Source: Hallella mizrahii
GTDB lineage: Bacteria > Bacteroidota > Bacteroidia > Bacteroidales > Bacteroidaceae
Assembly: GCF_009695775.1 (NCBI RefSeq)
Contig: NZ_VUNG01000005.1
Span: forward strand, 62,001 to 126,000
DNA: 64,000 nt
Direction of reading: 5' to 3'
Below the pieces are notes generated by a model. It was not told where the DNA came from. It ran no database searches and worked only from the letters and a program-made list of their open reading frames with translations. Shown piece after piece: positions 25,577 through 34,232 of the stretch. The position numbers and the translations under genes were made by a program. Position 1 is the stretch's first letter. Each line of letters opens with the position of its first letter.

Positions 25577-26425
25577 ATGAATAAGTTACCGTTTTATGAA
25601 GAGAAGTTGGTCAAGGCTTTGATGTACCTGAGTGTACTCATCGTGGCCTATTGTGTGGTGAGCGTTGTTGGAACCATTCTACAGCGCGGACTGCCTGTGC
25701 TGTCGTGGCAAATGGTCAGCGAGGTGCCAGGCGGAGGATTTTTCATCGGTGGTAAGGGTGGCTTTCTCAATGCTATTGTCGGCAGCCTCTACATCGTAGG
25801 AGGCTCCACCATTCTCGGCTTGCTCATCGCCCTGCCCGTCGTGTTCTACCTCAATGTCTATCTCAAGCCTACGTCGCGCTTTGCTGCCATCGCCCGATTG
25901 GCTTTCGACGCACTCTTCGGCATTCCGAGCATCGTCTATGGCGCTTTTGCCTTCACGCTGATGGTGGCTGTGGGCATGCGTGCCTCGCTTTTGGGCGGCA
26001 TCATCGTAGTGACCATCATGATTGTGCCCATGCTCATCCGCAGTATGGACGAGGTGGCCAAGAACATTCCACACGGACTGTTGGAATCATCGTATAGCCT
26101 TGGCTCCACACGCATAGAGACTATCGGCATCGTGCTCCGACAGATAGCTCCGGCCATCGCCACAGCTACCTTGCTGAGCATAGGACGTGCCATCGGCGAC
26201 TGCGCCGGCGTGATGTTCACCGCCGGATTCTCAGACCATATCCCTACATCACTCTCACAACAGGCAGCCACCCTGCCCCTCTGTGTCTTCTATCAGCTCA
26301 CGGCTCCGCAACAGTCTGTGCAGGATCGTGCCTACGCTGCCGCAGTAGTGCTCACACTCATCGTGCTCGTCCTCAGTCTTGGCGGACGACTCATCATGAG
26401 CCACTTTAACAAGAATAAGGTGTAG
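25577..26425 (+). CDS. PstA/CysW-like ABC permease, probable sulfate importer
   Basis: 282 residues with about six membrane segments. The first is VLIVAYCVVSVVGTILQRGL. The region LAFDALFGIPSIVYGAFAFT and the coupling loop LLESSYSLGSTRIETIGIVL are PstA-like. The 140-bp gap from the previous gene holds a GC-rich CCCCCCTCGGGGAGGGG hairpin near 25544. Its end overlaps the convergent FecE-like ATPase gene by 20 bp. It is the last gene of the cysDNH operon. Confidence 0.85.
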   Translation: MNKLPFYEEKLVKALMYLSVLIVAYCVVSVVGTILQRGLPVLSWQMVSEVPGGGFFIGGKGGFLNAIVGSLYIVGGSTILGLLIALPVVFYLNVYLKPTSRFAAIARLAFDALFGIPSIVYGAFAFTLMVAVGMRASLLGGIIVVTIMIVPMLIRSMDEVAKNIPHGLLESSYSLGSTRIETIGIVLRQIAPAIATATLLSIGRAIGDCAGVMFTAGFSDHIPTSLSQQAATLPLCVFYQLTAPQQSVQDRAYAAAVVLTLIVLVLSLGGRLIMSHFNKNKV

Positions 26426-27419
26426 CGCCTTCTATCAACTCCAGTAATTCACCGATAGTCTTTACTTGCCTATCCGTTCCATCATAATGGTAACGATAGC
26501 CTTCATCCATCACCTCAATACTATCTTTTGATTCGACATGTCTGCTGCCATGGATGCCATTGCGAGCCAACGCCTTGCGCACCATCAGATAGCTCACGCC
26601 ATGTTTGCCATCCATGTGTATATCGCGCTGTGTGGCATTGTCAATACGGAACAAACCGTTCTCAGCATCGAAGGCAATGCCTTTATGCGCAAAGAACGAA
26701 GACATCTGCCCATTGAGCGACAGGTCTTCCGGTGTACCTACACTCAGACCATTATCCCGGTCAAGCAGCCAAAGCTCATCTGCGGTCTGCAAGGCAAGGT
26801 CAACGTCGTGTGTAGAGAGAAAAATGGTCTTGCCAGCTTCGCGTGAAATGCGGTGCAGGAGTTGCATCACCTCCACCTTGCTCGGGAAGTCAAGAAAGGC
26901 AGTCGGCTCATCGAGGAAGATGACTGGTGTCTGCTGCGCGAGTGCCTTGGCAATCATCACCTTCTGTCGTTCACCGTCGCTGAGCGTCTGGATCATGCGC
27001 GGAGCCAACACCGAGACGCCAACCATGTCCATGGCTTCGTCCACAATGCGATGATCGTCGTCGCTGAGCCGTCCCCAAAAGCCGGTATAGGGCGATCGTC
27101 CCATGCCCACGATTTCCTCCACTGTCATATTGCTCACGTCAGGCTTATCGGTAAGTACCACTCCAATGGTCTGTGCCAGCTCATGACTGCCATAGTCCTT
27201 GATGTCCTTGCCACTAATCTCCACACTGCCTGCTATCGACGGCTGGAAGCCGGAGAGTGTACGCAGCAGCGTGGACTTGCCCACGCCGTTGACACCCAAC
27301 AGGCAGGTGACCTCACCGGCAAAGAGCCGGGCACTGATGTCGGCTATCACTGTACGCACGTCATGCCCACTGCGATAGCCGATAGAAAGATTCCGAAGTA
27401 TGACCGTTGCTTGTTTCAT
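26406..27419 (-). CDS. FecE/BtuD-type ABC ATPase with C-terminal extension
   Basis: About 337 residues from MKQATVILRNLSIGYRSG; an upstream ATG at 27470 is rejected because it covers spacer and terminator. Walker A is LLGVNGVGKSTLLRTLSG, the signature is QTLSDGERQKVMIAKALA, Walker B is VIFLDEPTAFLDF and the H-loop is LSTHDVDLAL. About 100 residues follow the core ATPase (after LNGQMSSFF), somewhat longer than enterobacterial FecE or BtuD. It probably powers the FecB/FecC proteins at 12165-14415, although it lies 12 kb away and convergent to the cys operon. No 18-bp regulon operator was found in front of it. Confidence 0.83.
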   Translation of the reverse strand: MKQATVILRNLSIGYRSGHDVRTVIADISARLFAGEVTCLLGVNGVGKSTLLRTLSGFQPSIAGSVEISGKDIKDYGSHELAQTIGVVLTDKPDVSNMTVEEIVGMGRSPYTGFWGRLSDDDHRIVDEAMDMVGVSVLAPRMIQTLSDGERQKVMIAKALAQQTPVIFLDEPTAFLDFPSKVEVMQLLHRISREAGKTIFLSTHDVDLALQTADELWLLDRDNGLSVGTPEDLSLNGQMSSFFAHKGIAFDAENGLFRIDNATQRDIHMDGKHGVSYLMVRKALARNGIHGSRHVESKDSIEVMDEGYRYHYDGTDRQVKTIGELLELIEGATPYSC

Positions 27420-27458
27420 GCACACAAAGGTACACAATTTCAAGGGAATGAGAAAGAA

Positions 27459-27496
27459 AAAGCCCTGCAAACCGCAAGGAGCAGTGCAGGGCTTTA
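27459..27496 (-). terminator. Terminator after DUF6359 gene
   Basis: AAAGCCCTGCA pairs with TGCAGGGCTTT across a 14-nt loop; on the minus strand it is followed by TTTCTTTCTC. Confidence 0.8.
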
Positions 27497-27515
27497 ATTA
27501 TAATTTTATGAGATA

Positions 27516-28760
27516 CTATTCCGTTTTGCCATTCAAGGAATAGAGACAAGCTTTTCTAGAGGCTGTCTCCGGCGTGCCATTGAAATTGGTCAACTTGCCA
27601 TAGACAATGACCTCATCACCGACGTTTACTTGGGTATTACCTTCTACCCATGACTTATTACCGAAATAGTACACGCTGTAGCAGGTGAACTCAGCGGACT
27701 TAGAACCGTCTGCCGAGATATTGAATGTGGCAGTACCATGCTTAGCATCAAAGATGTACGTAATCGAAGTGATCTTTCCCTTGATGTAATAGCTCTCTGT
27801 TGAAGTTTTGCCCTTGCCAAGAGCTTTGGCAATATCCAAAGCCTCAGATGGAGTCAAGGGATTGTCCTTGCTCAGACCTTTATCGCCTGCACTTGGAGTC
27901 TCGCCACTTCCCTCAATGCTGACGATCTGACTATTCTTGTCCACTTCATAGATAGTGGTACCCTTCTTATCAAAAGGCTTTATGACACCCTTGACAATAA
28001 CTGTCTGTCCAACCTTCAAGTCTGACTTACTGTTAAAGTCTGCGCCATTGAGTCCCTTGCCAGAATATACCTGCAAGTCTTCTGTCTTGCCGTCATCGGA
28101 GAGATAATAGCTAAGGCTGTGGTAATCTTCGCTATAATAGTCTACCTTTGACACCACTCCCTTCACATAGACTTCTGTTGTAGGTGCCTTTCCTTCCTTG
28201 ATAAGATCCACAGCCTCTTTGACCGTGTAAGGATTTTCCTTGCTCTGACCTTTCTCATCGCCAGGCTGCTCCTGTGTGCCTTCACCTTCAATACTGACGA
28301 TCTGACTATTCTTGTCCACTTCATAGATAGTGGTACCATTCTTATCAAAGGACTTAATGACACCCTTGACAACTACAGTCTGTCCAACTTTCAGGTCAGA
28401 CTTACTGTTGAAATCTGCTCCATTCAGTCCCTTGCCTGAATATACCTGCATATCCTCTGCCTTACCATCATCAGAGATATAGTAACTCAGACTCTTGTAA
28501 TTAGCATTATAATAATCCAACTTGGAAACAATGCCCTTCACATAGACTTCTGTAGTAGGTGCCTTGCCATCTTTGATAAGTTGCACTGCCTCCTGTACAG
28601 TATAAGGATTGTCTGCACTCTGTCCCTTAGCGTTGGGATCTACATTCTCACTGTTGTTACCCGTATTAGGGTAGTCGTACGGCATAGGCACGTCCTCGCA
28701 AGAGGTGAACGCAAAGGCGACGGCAGCCAGCGCAAAGAGATATGATAATAACTTTTTCAT
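27516..28760 (-). CDS. Lipoprotein with three DUF6359/OB-like modules, two nearly identical
   Basis: 414 residues. The signal is LAAVAFAFTSCEDVP (lipobox Cys 21). Module 1 (about 48-160) and module 2 (about 170-282) are almost identical, each with NPYTV(Q/K)EAV-LIK-GKAPTTEVYVKG, SDDGK-ED-QVYSGKGLNGADF and TTIYEVDKNSQIVSIEG. Module 3 (about 290-414) is diverged: NPLTPSEALDIAKALGKGKT, ESYYIKGKITSITY and NVGDEVIVYGKLTNF. This is the OB-fold-like type seen in YhcR-related extracellular nuclease proteins. It is the third gene of the minus operon TonB receptor, DUF5689, DUF6359, opposite a secreted nuclease-type gene. Nucleic-acid or nucleotide binding at the cell surface is a reasonable inference. 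Confidence 0.75.
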   Translation of the reverse strand: MKKLLSYLFALAAVAFAFTSCEDVPMPYDYPNTGNNSENVDPNAKGQSADNPYTVQEAVQLIKDGKAPTTEVYVKGIVSKLDYYNANYKSLSYYISDDGKAEDMQVYSGKGLNGADFNSKSDLKVGQTVVVKGVIKSFDKNGTTIYEVDKNSQIVSIEGEGTQEQPGDEKGQSKENPYTVKEAVDLIKEGKAPTTEVYVKGVVSKVDYYSEDYHSLSYYLSDDGKTEDLQVYSGKGLNGADFNSKSDLKVGQTVIVKGVIKPFDKKGTTIYEVDKNSQIVSIEGSGETPSAGDKGLSKDNPLTPSEALDIAKALGKGKTSTESYYIKGKITSITYIFDAKHGTATFNISADGSKSAEFTCYSVYYFGNKSWVEGNTQVNVGDEVIVYGKLTNFNGTPETASRKACLYSLNGKTE

Positions 28761-28794
28761 TGTTGTTCTGTGTTATATATATAATAAGGTGTGT

Positions 28795-29643
28795 TTACTT
28801 GACTGCCTCGATATCGTCGAGGCTGCGAATGATAAGTTCCCAAGAATTGTTGTAGCGTTTGAGAATACCCGTGACGTTGACCTTGCCCTGTGGCAGTGGA
28901 TTGCTGGCGAAGTCGGCATAGTTGCTGGTGTAGACCATCGTCGTGGTAGGATATTCATTGAAGTAGACGCTCACAGAGCCTGATCCGGCACTGGCGTTGG
29001 CAAATGTCTTCTTACCATCAGCCCCCTTGAAGCTCACATTCTTCATGGTGACGAGCTTACCGCTGTAGGTCAGTCCGTCGGACGCAGGCTTCCAACTGTT
29101 GTTGAAATCGATGGGCGCGATCGTCTGGCTCTTGCCCGTCAGGCGGAAGTGGTGGTTCCACACAGCACGGCTCATACGTCCGATAGAGTTCTGGCCTTTG
29201 GCACTCGTATAAGGAGTACCAATCTGCGGGTGAAGACCATAGTTGCCCACGCTGAGTCCATTGAGCTCGATGATCACCTCGGCTCCAACGGGGAAAAGTC
29301 CATAGAGACCACCCTGTGATATACCAATGGTGATGGCACCTGTACCGTCATCGATGACGAGCTCGTTGTAGAGGTTGCCTTGCACGTCGTTGCCGGTGAC
29401 ATAGCCTTTAATCTCAGTGGGCTGCTCCACCTTCTTGTAGCTGTAGCTTGTGGTGATAGCACTCTTGTATGTCTCTTTCAGCTGGGCGATGGTCACTACA
29501 TTGGTCTCGCTGATGCTGCTGTTGCCGATACCGGCCTCGTCAGCGGTCTTCACCGGCTCATCGTAGTCGCCCTGGCAGGACGTGAAGGTCAGAGCCAGAA
29601 TGCAGGCCAGAAAGCCCAACCGATAAAATATCTTGTTTTTCAT
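28795..29643 (-). CDS. DUF5689-type lipoprotein
   Basis: About 282 residues from MKNKIFYRLGFLACILALTF; lipobox FTSCQGDYDEP, with an acidic stretch after the Cys that favours surface export. The N-terminal beta domain contains IKGYVTGNDVQGNLYNELVI and DGTGAITIGISQGGLYGLFP, again OB-like. The C-terminal half has KLVTMKNVSFKGADGKKTFA and GKVNVTGILKRYNNSWELII, and ends RSLDDIEAVK. DUF5689 proteins sit beside TonB receptors and secreted nucleases in Bacteroidota. The spacing to the receptor gene upstream is 24 bp, so it is cotranscribed. Confidence 0.75.
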   Translation of the reverse strand: MKNKIFYRLGFLACILALTFTSCQGDYDEPVKTADEAGIGNSSISETNVVTIAQLKETYKSAITTSYSYKKVEQPTEIKGYVTGNDVQGNLYNELVIDDGTGAITIGISQGGLYGLFPVGAEVIIELNGLSVGNYGLHPQIGTPYTSAKGQNSIGRMSRAVWNHHFRLTGKSQTIAPIDFNNSWKPASDGLTYSGKLVTMKNVSFKGADGKKTFANASAGSGSVSVYFNEYPTTTMVYTSNYADFASNPLPQGKVNVTGILKRYNNSWELIIRSLDDIEAVK

Positions 29644-29667
29644 GTCTGTAATGAATTGAGTCTGCAA

Positions 29668-32175
29668 TTAGAACTTATATGCGATGTTCAACATGCCGTT
29701 GGTACCGTAGGCATAGTACTTCTTCGGGTTCTTTGGGAAACTGTACGTACGCAAAATGCCCGTAGACTTAATCGCAGAGCGGCTTTGTTCATAACCGCCG
29801 GTCACCAGATGGGTGTTATTGAGGATGTTGGTCACCATGAGATTAATGCTCAGGCTGCCATGCTTCAGATAGATACTGCGGCCAATAGAACCGTCCATCA
29901 TCCAACCGCCGTGACCCTTACTTTGTGACGGGACTATCAGATTATTAGCCTCATCGAAATCTTTCGAGTTCTCCAGATAGCTCTGATAGCGATAGTACGG
30001 TGAATAGCTCAGGTAGATGCGATCATACCAGTTACCGGCCAGATCAATGAACCAGCCACCCTGATGATAGCTCAGTTTGATGCTCGTGGCAGTGAGTGGT
30101 GTGCCGTTCTCACGCATATTCTTCACCAATGCTACATCCTGATTGTAAGTACCCTGCGTGGAGTTGAGATAGACGACCTGTGCATTGCTCACGTTCTTGG
30201 CATCGCTGATGGTACCAAGGAGCTTGAGGTTGAAGGCAGAGGTGAGCTTGAAGTCGAGTCCTGCTTCCACGCCGTAGTAGTCTTTCTTCAATCCATTCAA
30301 CGAGTTGTAGGAGAAGCTGTTGATGTTGTCGAAGTAGAAGCAAGTCCACTCCGTAGCGTGTGTGATGTGGTTGTAGTAACCGCTGATGTTGGCGTGTAAC
30401 CAGCTGTTAAGGAACTGATAACCGATCTCTGAGGAGAAGATGTGCTCGTTGTGCAACCCAGCGACGAAGTCATTGTTCATTTCCGGAGCCACGAAAGCTA
30501 CTGAAGCCTGCGGTGCCTTGCTGTCATAACCCATGCCAAGTGTGAGCGTATGACCGCCGCCAAGGTTGAAATTGCCACTGGCTTTGACGCCGCCCTCCAC
30601 GAAGTTGGCTGTACCGCTCTTACCGTAAGAGTTGTTGGCAAAGAGTCCGTTGCGCATCTTGCCGTTGCGCTGCATGCTCTGGTAGCCCAGGCGACCGGCA
30701 ACCATATAATGCACAATGCCGAAGTCCTCGGTATAGCTTGTCCAGCCCTGCACACGGTTGGTGAGGATGGTGTAGTCATAACCGAACTTATCTCCCTCGC
30801 CGACGACAGCATTGGGATGGTTGAGATCGTATTGCAACTGGTCGGAACCTTCTGCAAACGTACCAAGCGCGTAGTTATTGGTATTGTGATACGAAGTGGC
30901 ACCAAGCAGATCATCCATTGTCTGATAATGGTAGTTGACGTTATGAGCGGCGAAGATTCCGTTGGTCCACGTGATGTTCTTCGTCAGATTGGTGGTCAGC
31001 GAAGTGGACAGCGTAAGGTTCAGCTCGTTGTTATGGCGCTTCTGGATATAGTAGAGCGCATCCTGCCCGTTGGCAGCCGCCTGGCGGTTGGCATAGATCA
31101 GCTCATCGAAGTTGATCTGCCTGTTGCGCTCACTGCTTGACAGATAGTCACGGGTATTCTCCCAATCAGCCAGCGCAAACTCTGTGTTTTGCACGTTACT
31201 GCTGTTCCACACATCGTAGAAGTTGCTCGGCAATCGCTTGTAGTAGTCGGGCTGCGGGTTTTCAGAGTTATTGTAGTTGAGCTTCGTACTGGAATAGATG
31301 CTGTACTTTCCAAAGAGCGAAGTCGTCAGCTTATTATTATTGTTGATGTTCCAATCCCAAGTGAAGATGGCTGAAGGAGCGAAGTCGCGCACTATGCGGC
31401 TGTTGCGTTTCTTGCCGTCCTGCCAGCCCCAGTATGGGTTGTATTGGTTGTCGTTGGCGAGCCAGTACATCTCATCAGTGGATGCCCCCTGCGTACCACG
31501 CTCAGTGGGGTTGCCCCATGTCGAGAAGGCCAGGCTATGACCACCGGTAAGGAGCTTTTGTACACCAAAGAAATAAGAAAGCGCATTGTACGATGTACCC
31601 TTGACATATCCCGGATTGGCCCAGCGATAGGTGATGTTGGCAGAGTAAGCCCATCCCTTGTCGGTCAGACCACTATTATAGGTGTACATGCCACGAAGTA
31701 CATAGTTACGGTTGGCCGCCGAAAGCGTGATGCGCTGTCCTGTGGCCATGGCAGCCGGACGGAAGTTGTAGTTGTTCGATCCAGCAATACCCGTGTACGC
31801 AAAGTTGTTCGACTCGAAAGGCAGTGCCGCCTCCATGCTGCGTGTCTGTTGGTTGAGGCCGCCGACGAGTGAGTAGCGGAATTGTCCTGTCTCCATATCG
31901 TTGACCGGCGCACCATTGATATACATCTCGTTGTACTTCTGGTTGAGCGCCCGATAACGGAACCTCATCGGCGAGAACAAATACCCCACCTCCGAGGCAT
32001 ACACATTCGAGCCAGAAGAGACAATGGAGACATTCTGCCCCATGTTCTCGTCCTCACCCAACTGTGCTTCTGTGAAGGTGAACGCAGCCTCACCGACGTT
32101 GGTCGAATCGCTCTGCGCAAATGCCAGCGGAGCATAGCTCATGGCCATCACGGCTAAGATAAGCTGTTTTTGCAT
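29668..32175 (-). CDS. TonB-dependent-receptor-type outer-membrane protein of nucleic-acid utilisation locus
   Basis: 835 residues with signal peptide (ILAVMAMSYAPLAFAQSD). It shows no carboxypeptidase-like N-terminal domain. A reduced plug is seen, with FRYRALNQKYNEMYINGAPV and then GGLNQQTRSMEAALPFESNN, and a large barrel follows. The C-terminus NGMLNIAYKF ends in the aromatic residue of outer-membrane barrels. It is the first gene of the operon, with -7 element TAATTTTG at 32219-32212. It lies opposite a secreted endonuclease/exonuclease/phosphatase protein, a pairing that suggests uptake of the nuclease products. Confidence 0.82.
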   Translation of the reverse strand: MQKQLILAVMAMSYAPLAFAQSDSTNVGEAAFTFTEAQLGEDENMGQNVSIVSSGSNVYASEVGYLFSPMRFRYRALNQKYNEMYINGAPVNDMETGQFRYSLVGGLNQQTRSMEAALPFESNNFAYTGIAGSNNYNFRPAAMATGQRITLSAANRNYVLRGMYTYNSGLTDKGWAYSANITYRWANPGYVKGTSYNALSYFFGVQKLLTGGHSLAFSTWGNPTERGTQGASTDEMYWLANDNQYNPYWGWQDGKKRNSRIVRDFAPSAIFTWDWNINNNNKLTTSLFGKYSIYSSTKLNYNNSENPQPDYYKRLPSNFYDVWNSSNVQNTEFALADWENTRDYLSSSERNRQINFDELIYANRQAAANGQDALYYIQKRHNNELNLTLSTSLTTNLTKNITWTNGIFAAHNVNYHYQTMDDLLGATSYHNTNNYALGTFAEGSDQLQYDLNHPNAVVGEGDKFGYDYTILTNRVQGWTSYTEDFGIVHYMVAGRLGYQSMQRNGKMRNGLFANNSYGKSGTANFVEGGVKASGNFNLGGGHTLTLGMGYDSKAPQASVAFVAPEMNNDFVAGLHNEHIFSSEIGYQFLNSWLHANISGYYNHITHATEWTCFYFDNINSFSYNSLNGLKKDYYGVEAGLDFKLTSAFNLKLLGTISDAKNVSNAQVVYLNSTQGTYNQDVALVKNMRENGTPLTATSIKLSYHQGGWFIDLAGNWYDRIYLSYSPYYRYQSYLENSKDFDEANNLIVPSQSKGHGGWMMDGSIGRSIYLKHGSLSINLMVTNILNNTHLVTGGYEQSRSAIKSTGILRTYSFPKNPKKYYAYGTNGMLNIAYKF

Positions 32176-32211
32176 AATTGTCAGTTGTTATAATACTATT
32201 AATAATATGTG

Positions 32212-32219
32212 CAAAATTA
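32212..32219 (-). promoter_or_regulatory. -7 promoter element TAATTTTG
   Basis: TAnnTTTG match, 37 nt upstream of the receptor start codon at 32175. On the opposite strand GATATTTG at 32295-32302 is a one-mismatch candidate for the nuclease gene. Confidence 0.5.
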
Positions 32220-32335
32220 CCAAAATAAATGGAGAGTTTACGATTTCCCTTGTTAAAATTCTAAGAAAAGGTCTATTATCTCAAAATAAATTGCGATATT
32301 TGCAGCACAATATTTCATACATGTTTTTTACGACA

Positions 32336-33388
32336 ATGAAGAGACATCTTTTAGCATTTGCTTGTTTTCTGCTGCTGTGCCTTGCGACATCAGCACAGAA
32401 GAAATACGCTGTTTATGCGGTAGGCTTCTACAACCAAGAAAACTTGTTCGACACTTGTCACGACGAGGGCAAACGCGACTACGACTTTCTGCCAGAAGGT
32501 TCTTATCGCTGGAATGGACTGAAATACAGCCATAAGCTCCACAACATGGCACGCGCGTTGAGCGAAATGGGCACGACCATGCTGCCCGGCGTAGGCTGCT
32601 CGGTCATTGGCATGGCAGAGGTGGAAAACGCCAAGGTGCTCACAGATCTCTGTGCACAGCCGGAACTGAGAAAACGCGACTACCAGTATTGCCACGTCGA
32701 GGGTCCCGACAAGCGCGGCATTGACTGCGCCTTACTCTACAATCCCCAAATGTTCCAAGTGAAGACTGTCAAACTCGTACCTTACATTCCCACGGCAAAA
32801 CAAGACTCGGGCTTCACCACGCGCGGCTTCCTCACCGTCTGTGGCACGCTGGCCGGCGAACCTGTGAGCTTCATCGTCTGCCACCTCCCCAGCCGCTTCA
32901 ATGGATCTTACTACCGGGAAGTCGGTGCCGCTCAGGCAAAAGCTGTTAAGGACTCGCTGCTCCGACTCGACAAAAACGCCAAGGTCTTTATCATGGGCGA
33001 CATGAACGACGACCCGACCAACAAGAGCATGTATGAGGTACTTGGGGGCAAGGAGGACATCAGCAAGGTTGGAAGCGATGACATGTATAATCCTTGGTAC
33101 AACATTCTGACCAAACAAGGTACCGGCACACTGCGCTATCAGGGAGCCTGGAATCTCTTCGACCAGATTCTCCTCAGTCCCTCCTTGCTTGACAAGAAGG
33201 GCACGCACGACTTTAAGACCCTGAAATATCTGAAATGCGAGATTCAGCGCATGCCCTATCTCTTCCAAACAGAAGGTAAGTACAAGGGTGAACCCAAGCG
33301 TACCACTGCTGGTGGCGTATGGCTCGACGGCTTCTCTGACCACCTGCCCGTGTGCGTATACTTGGTAAAAGAAAAGCCTCTCCCATAA
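32336..33388 (+). CDS. Secreted endonuclease/exonuclease/phosphatase-family protein
   Basis: 350 residues from MKRHLLAFACFLLLCLATSAQ, a signal peptide cleaved after SAQ; the ATG at 32141 is rejected as it overlaps the divergent gene and promoter. Metal and catalytic motifs of the DNase I-like fold are all visible: FYNQENLFDT, IGMAEVENAKVL, RGIDCALLYNP, FIVCHLPSRFNGS, IMGDMNDDP and FSDHLPVCVYL. It is likely a periplasmic or extracellular nuclease or phosphodiesterase. It diverges from the receptor/DUF5689/DUF6359 operon. Confidence 0.88.
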   Translation: MKRHLLAFACFLLLCLATSAQKKYAVYAVGFYNQENLFDTCHDEGKRDYDFLPEGSYRWNGLKYSHKLHNMARALSEMGTTMLPGVGCSVIGMAEVENAKVLTDLCAQPELRKRDYQYCHVEGPDKRGIDCALLYNPQMFQVKTVKLVPYIPTAKQDSGFTTRGFLTVCGTLAGEPVSFIVCHLPSRFNGSYYREVGAAQAKAVKDSLLRLDKNAKVFIMGDMNDDPTNKSMYEVLGGKEDISKVGSDDMYNPWYNILTKQGTGTLRYQGAWNLFDQILLSPSLLDKKGTHDFKTLKYLKCEIQRMPYLFQTEGKYKGEPKRTTAGGVWLDGFSDHLPVCVYLVKEKPLP

Positions 33389-33485
33389 CCCCTTCCCCAA
33401 AGGGAGGGGAATAATATGCTTCAAGAAAAAGCAAAGGGCAGATCAAAACGTCCCGTAAAGGATCAAACCAAGCCCCCTATTTTGA

Positions 33486-33541
33486 ACCGAGCATAGCACC
33501 CTACATAGGACCGAGCATAGTGCCCTGCATAGAACCGAGGA
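33486..33541. repeat. 24-bp tandem repeat, 2.3 units
   Basis: ACCGAGCATAGCACCCTACATAGG (24 nt, split as ACCGAGCATAG and CACCCTACATAGG) is followed by a second unit with four changes, then the partial unit ACCGAGGA. The whole gap 33389-33609 also holds a CCCCTTCCCC/GGGAGGGG hairpin near 33395 and ends in TCATTCATCACTCGTCATTC spacer text. No gene is seen. Confidence 0.7.
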
Positions 33542-33609
33542 TCCGTTTGGTATGACGGCGTTGTGCGCCGTCCCACTGCCCACTGCTCATTCATCACTCG
33601 TCATTCATC

Positions 33610-34188
33610 ATGATTGAAATTCATCCTTTTGAGCCATTTCTTCCGAAGAATGCCAAGCTGCTGATGCTTGGCACCTTCCCTCCTGCACCCAAGCGTTGGT
33701 GCATGGAATGGTACTACCCCAACTACACCAACGACATGTGGCGTATCTTCGGCCTATGCTTCTTTGGCGACAAACTGCGATTTGTAGACACTGACCACAA
33801 GACCTATCGGCTGCAAGAACTCAAAGACTTCCTTCTTGACCGTGGCGTGGCCATCTTCGACACTTGTCTGCGCATCCGCCGCACCAAGGGCACTGCCTCT
33901 GATAAAGACCTGGAAGTCGTGGAGCAAGCCGACCTCGACGGCATGCTGCGCTCTCTGCCGGAATGCAAGGCGGTGATCGCCGCCGGACAGTTGGCCACCA
34001 CGCTTTTCACCGACCACTATCATATCGACGCCCGCAAAATGAAGATGGGGGACCATCTCGACTTCACCTTTGAATCACGTACGATCCGGCTCTACCGAGA
34101 ACCTAGTTCTTCACGCGCCTACCCGATGAAGGTGGAAAAGAAAGCAGAATACTACGACCGGATGTTTCAAGAGATAGGACTGAAATAG
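33610..34188 (+). CDS. Uracil-DNA-glycosylase-superfamily protein
   Basis: 192 residues. The motifs are those of MUG/UDG-like folds: LMLGTFPPAPKRWCMEWYYP near the N-terminus (the GxFP loop), AVIAAGQLATTLF in the middle and LYREPSSSRAYPM, the minor-groove loop region, near the C-terminus. It probably excises damaged bases, but the catalytic Asp/Asn of classical UDG is not obvious, so the specificity is open. It is followed 44 bp later by uridine kinase. Confidence 0.75.
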   Translation: MIEIHPFEPFLPKNAKLLMLGTFPPAPKRWCMEWYYPNYTNDMWRIFGLCFFGDKLRFVDTDHKTYRLQELKDFLLDRGVAIFDTCLRIRRTKGTASDKDLEVVEQADLDGMLRSLPECKAVIAAGQLATTLFTDHYHIDARKMKMGDHLDFTFESRTIRLYREPSSSRAYPMKVEKKAEYYDRMFQEIGLK

Positions 34189-34232
34189 CTCCAAGAGTAG
34201 AAAAAGAGTATCCACAAGAAAATACAAGCAAT

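Noticed and set aside
26406..27474. Membership of the FecE-like ATPase in the 18-bp operator regulon
   Set aside because: A TACCTTTG element lies at 27432-27425, but the position 40 nt away has no palindrome and the element is only a few bases from the start codon.
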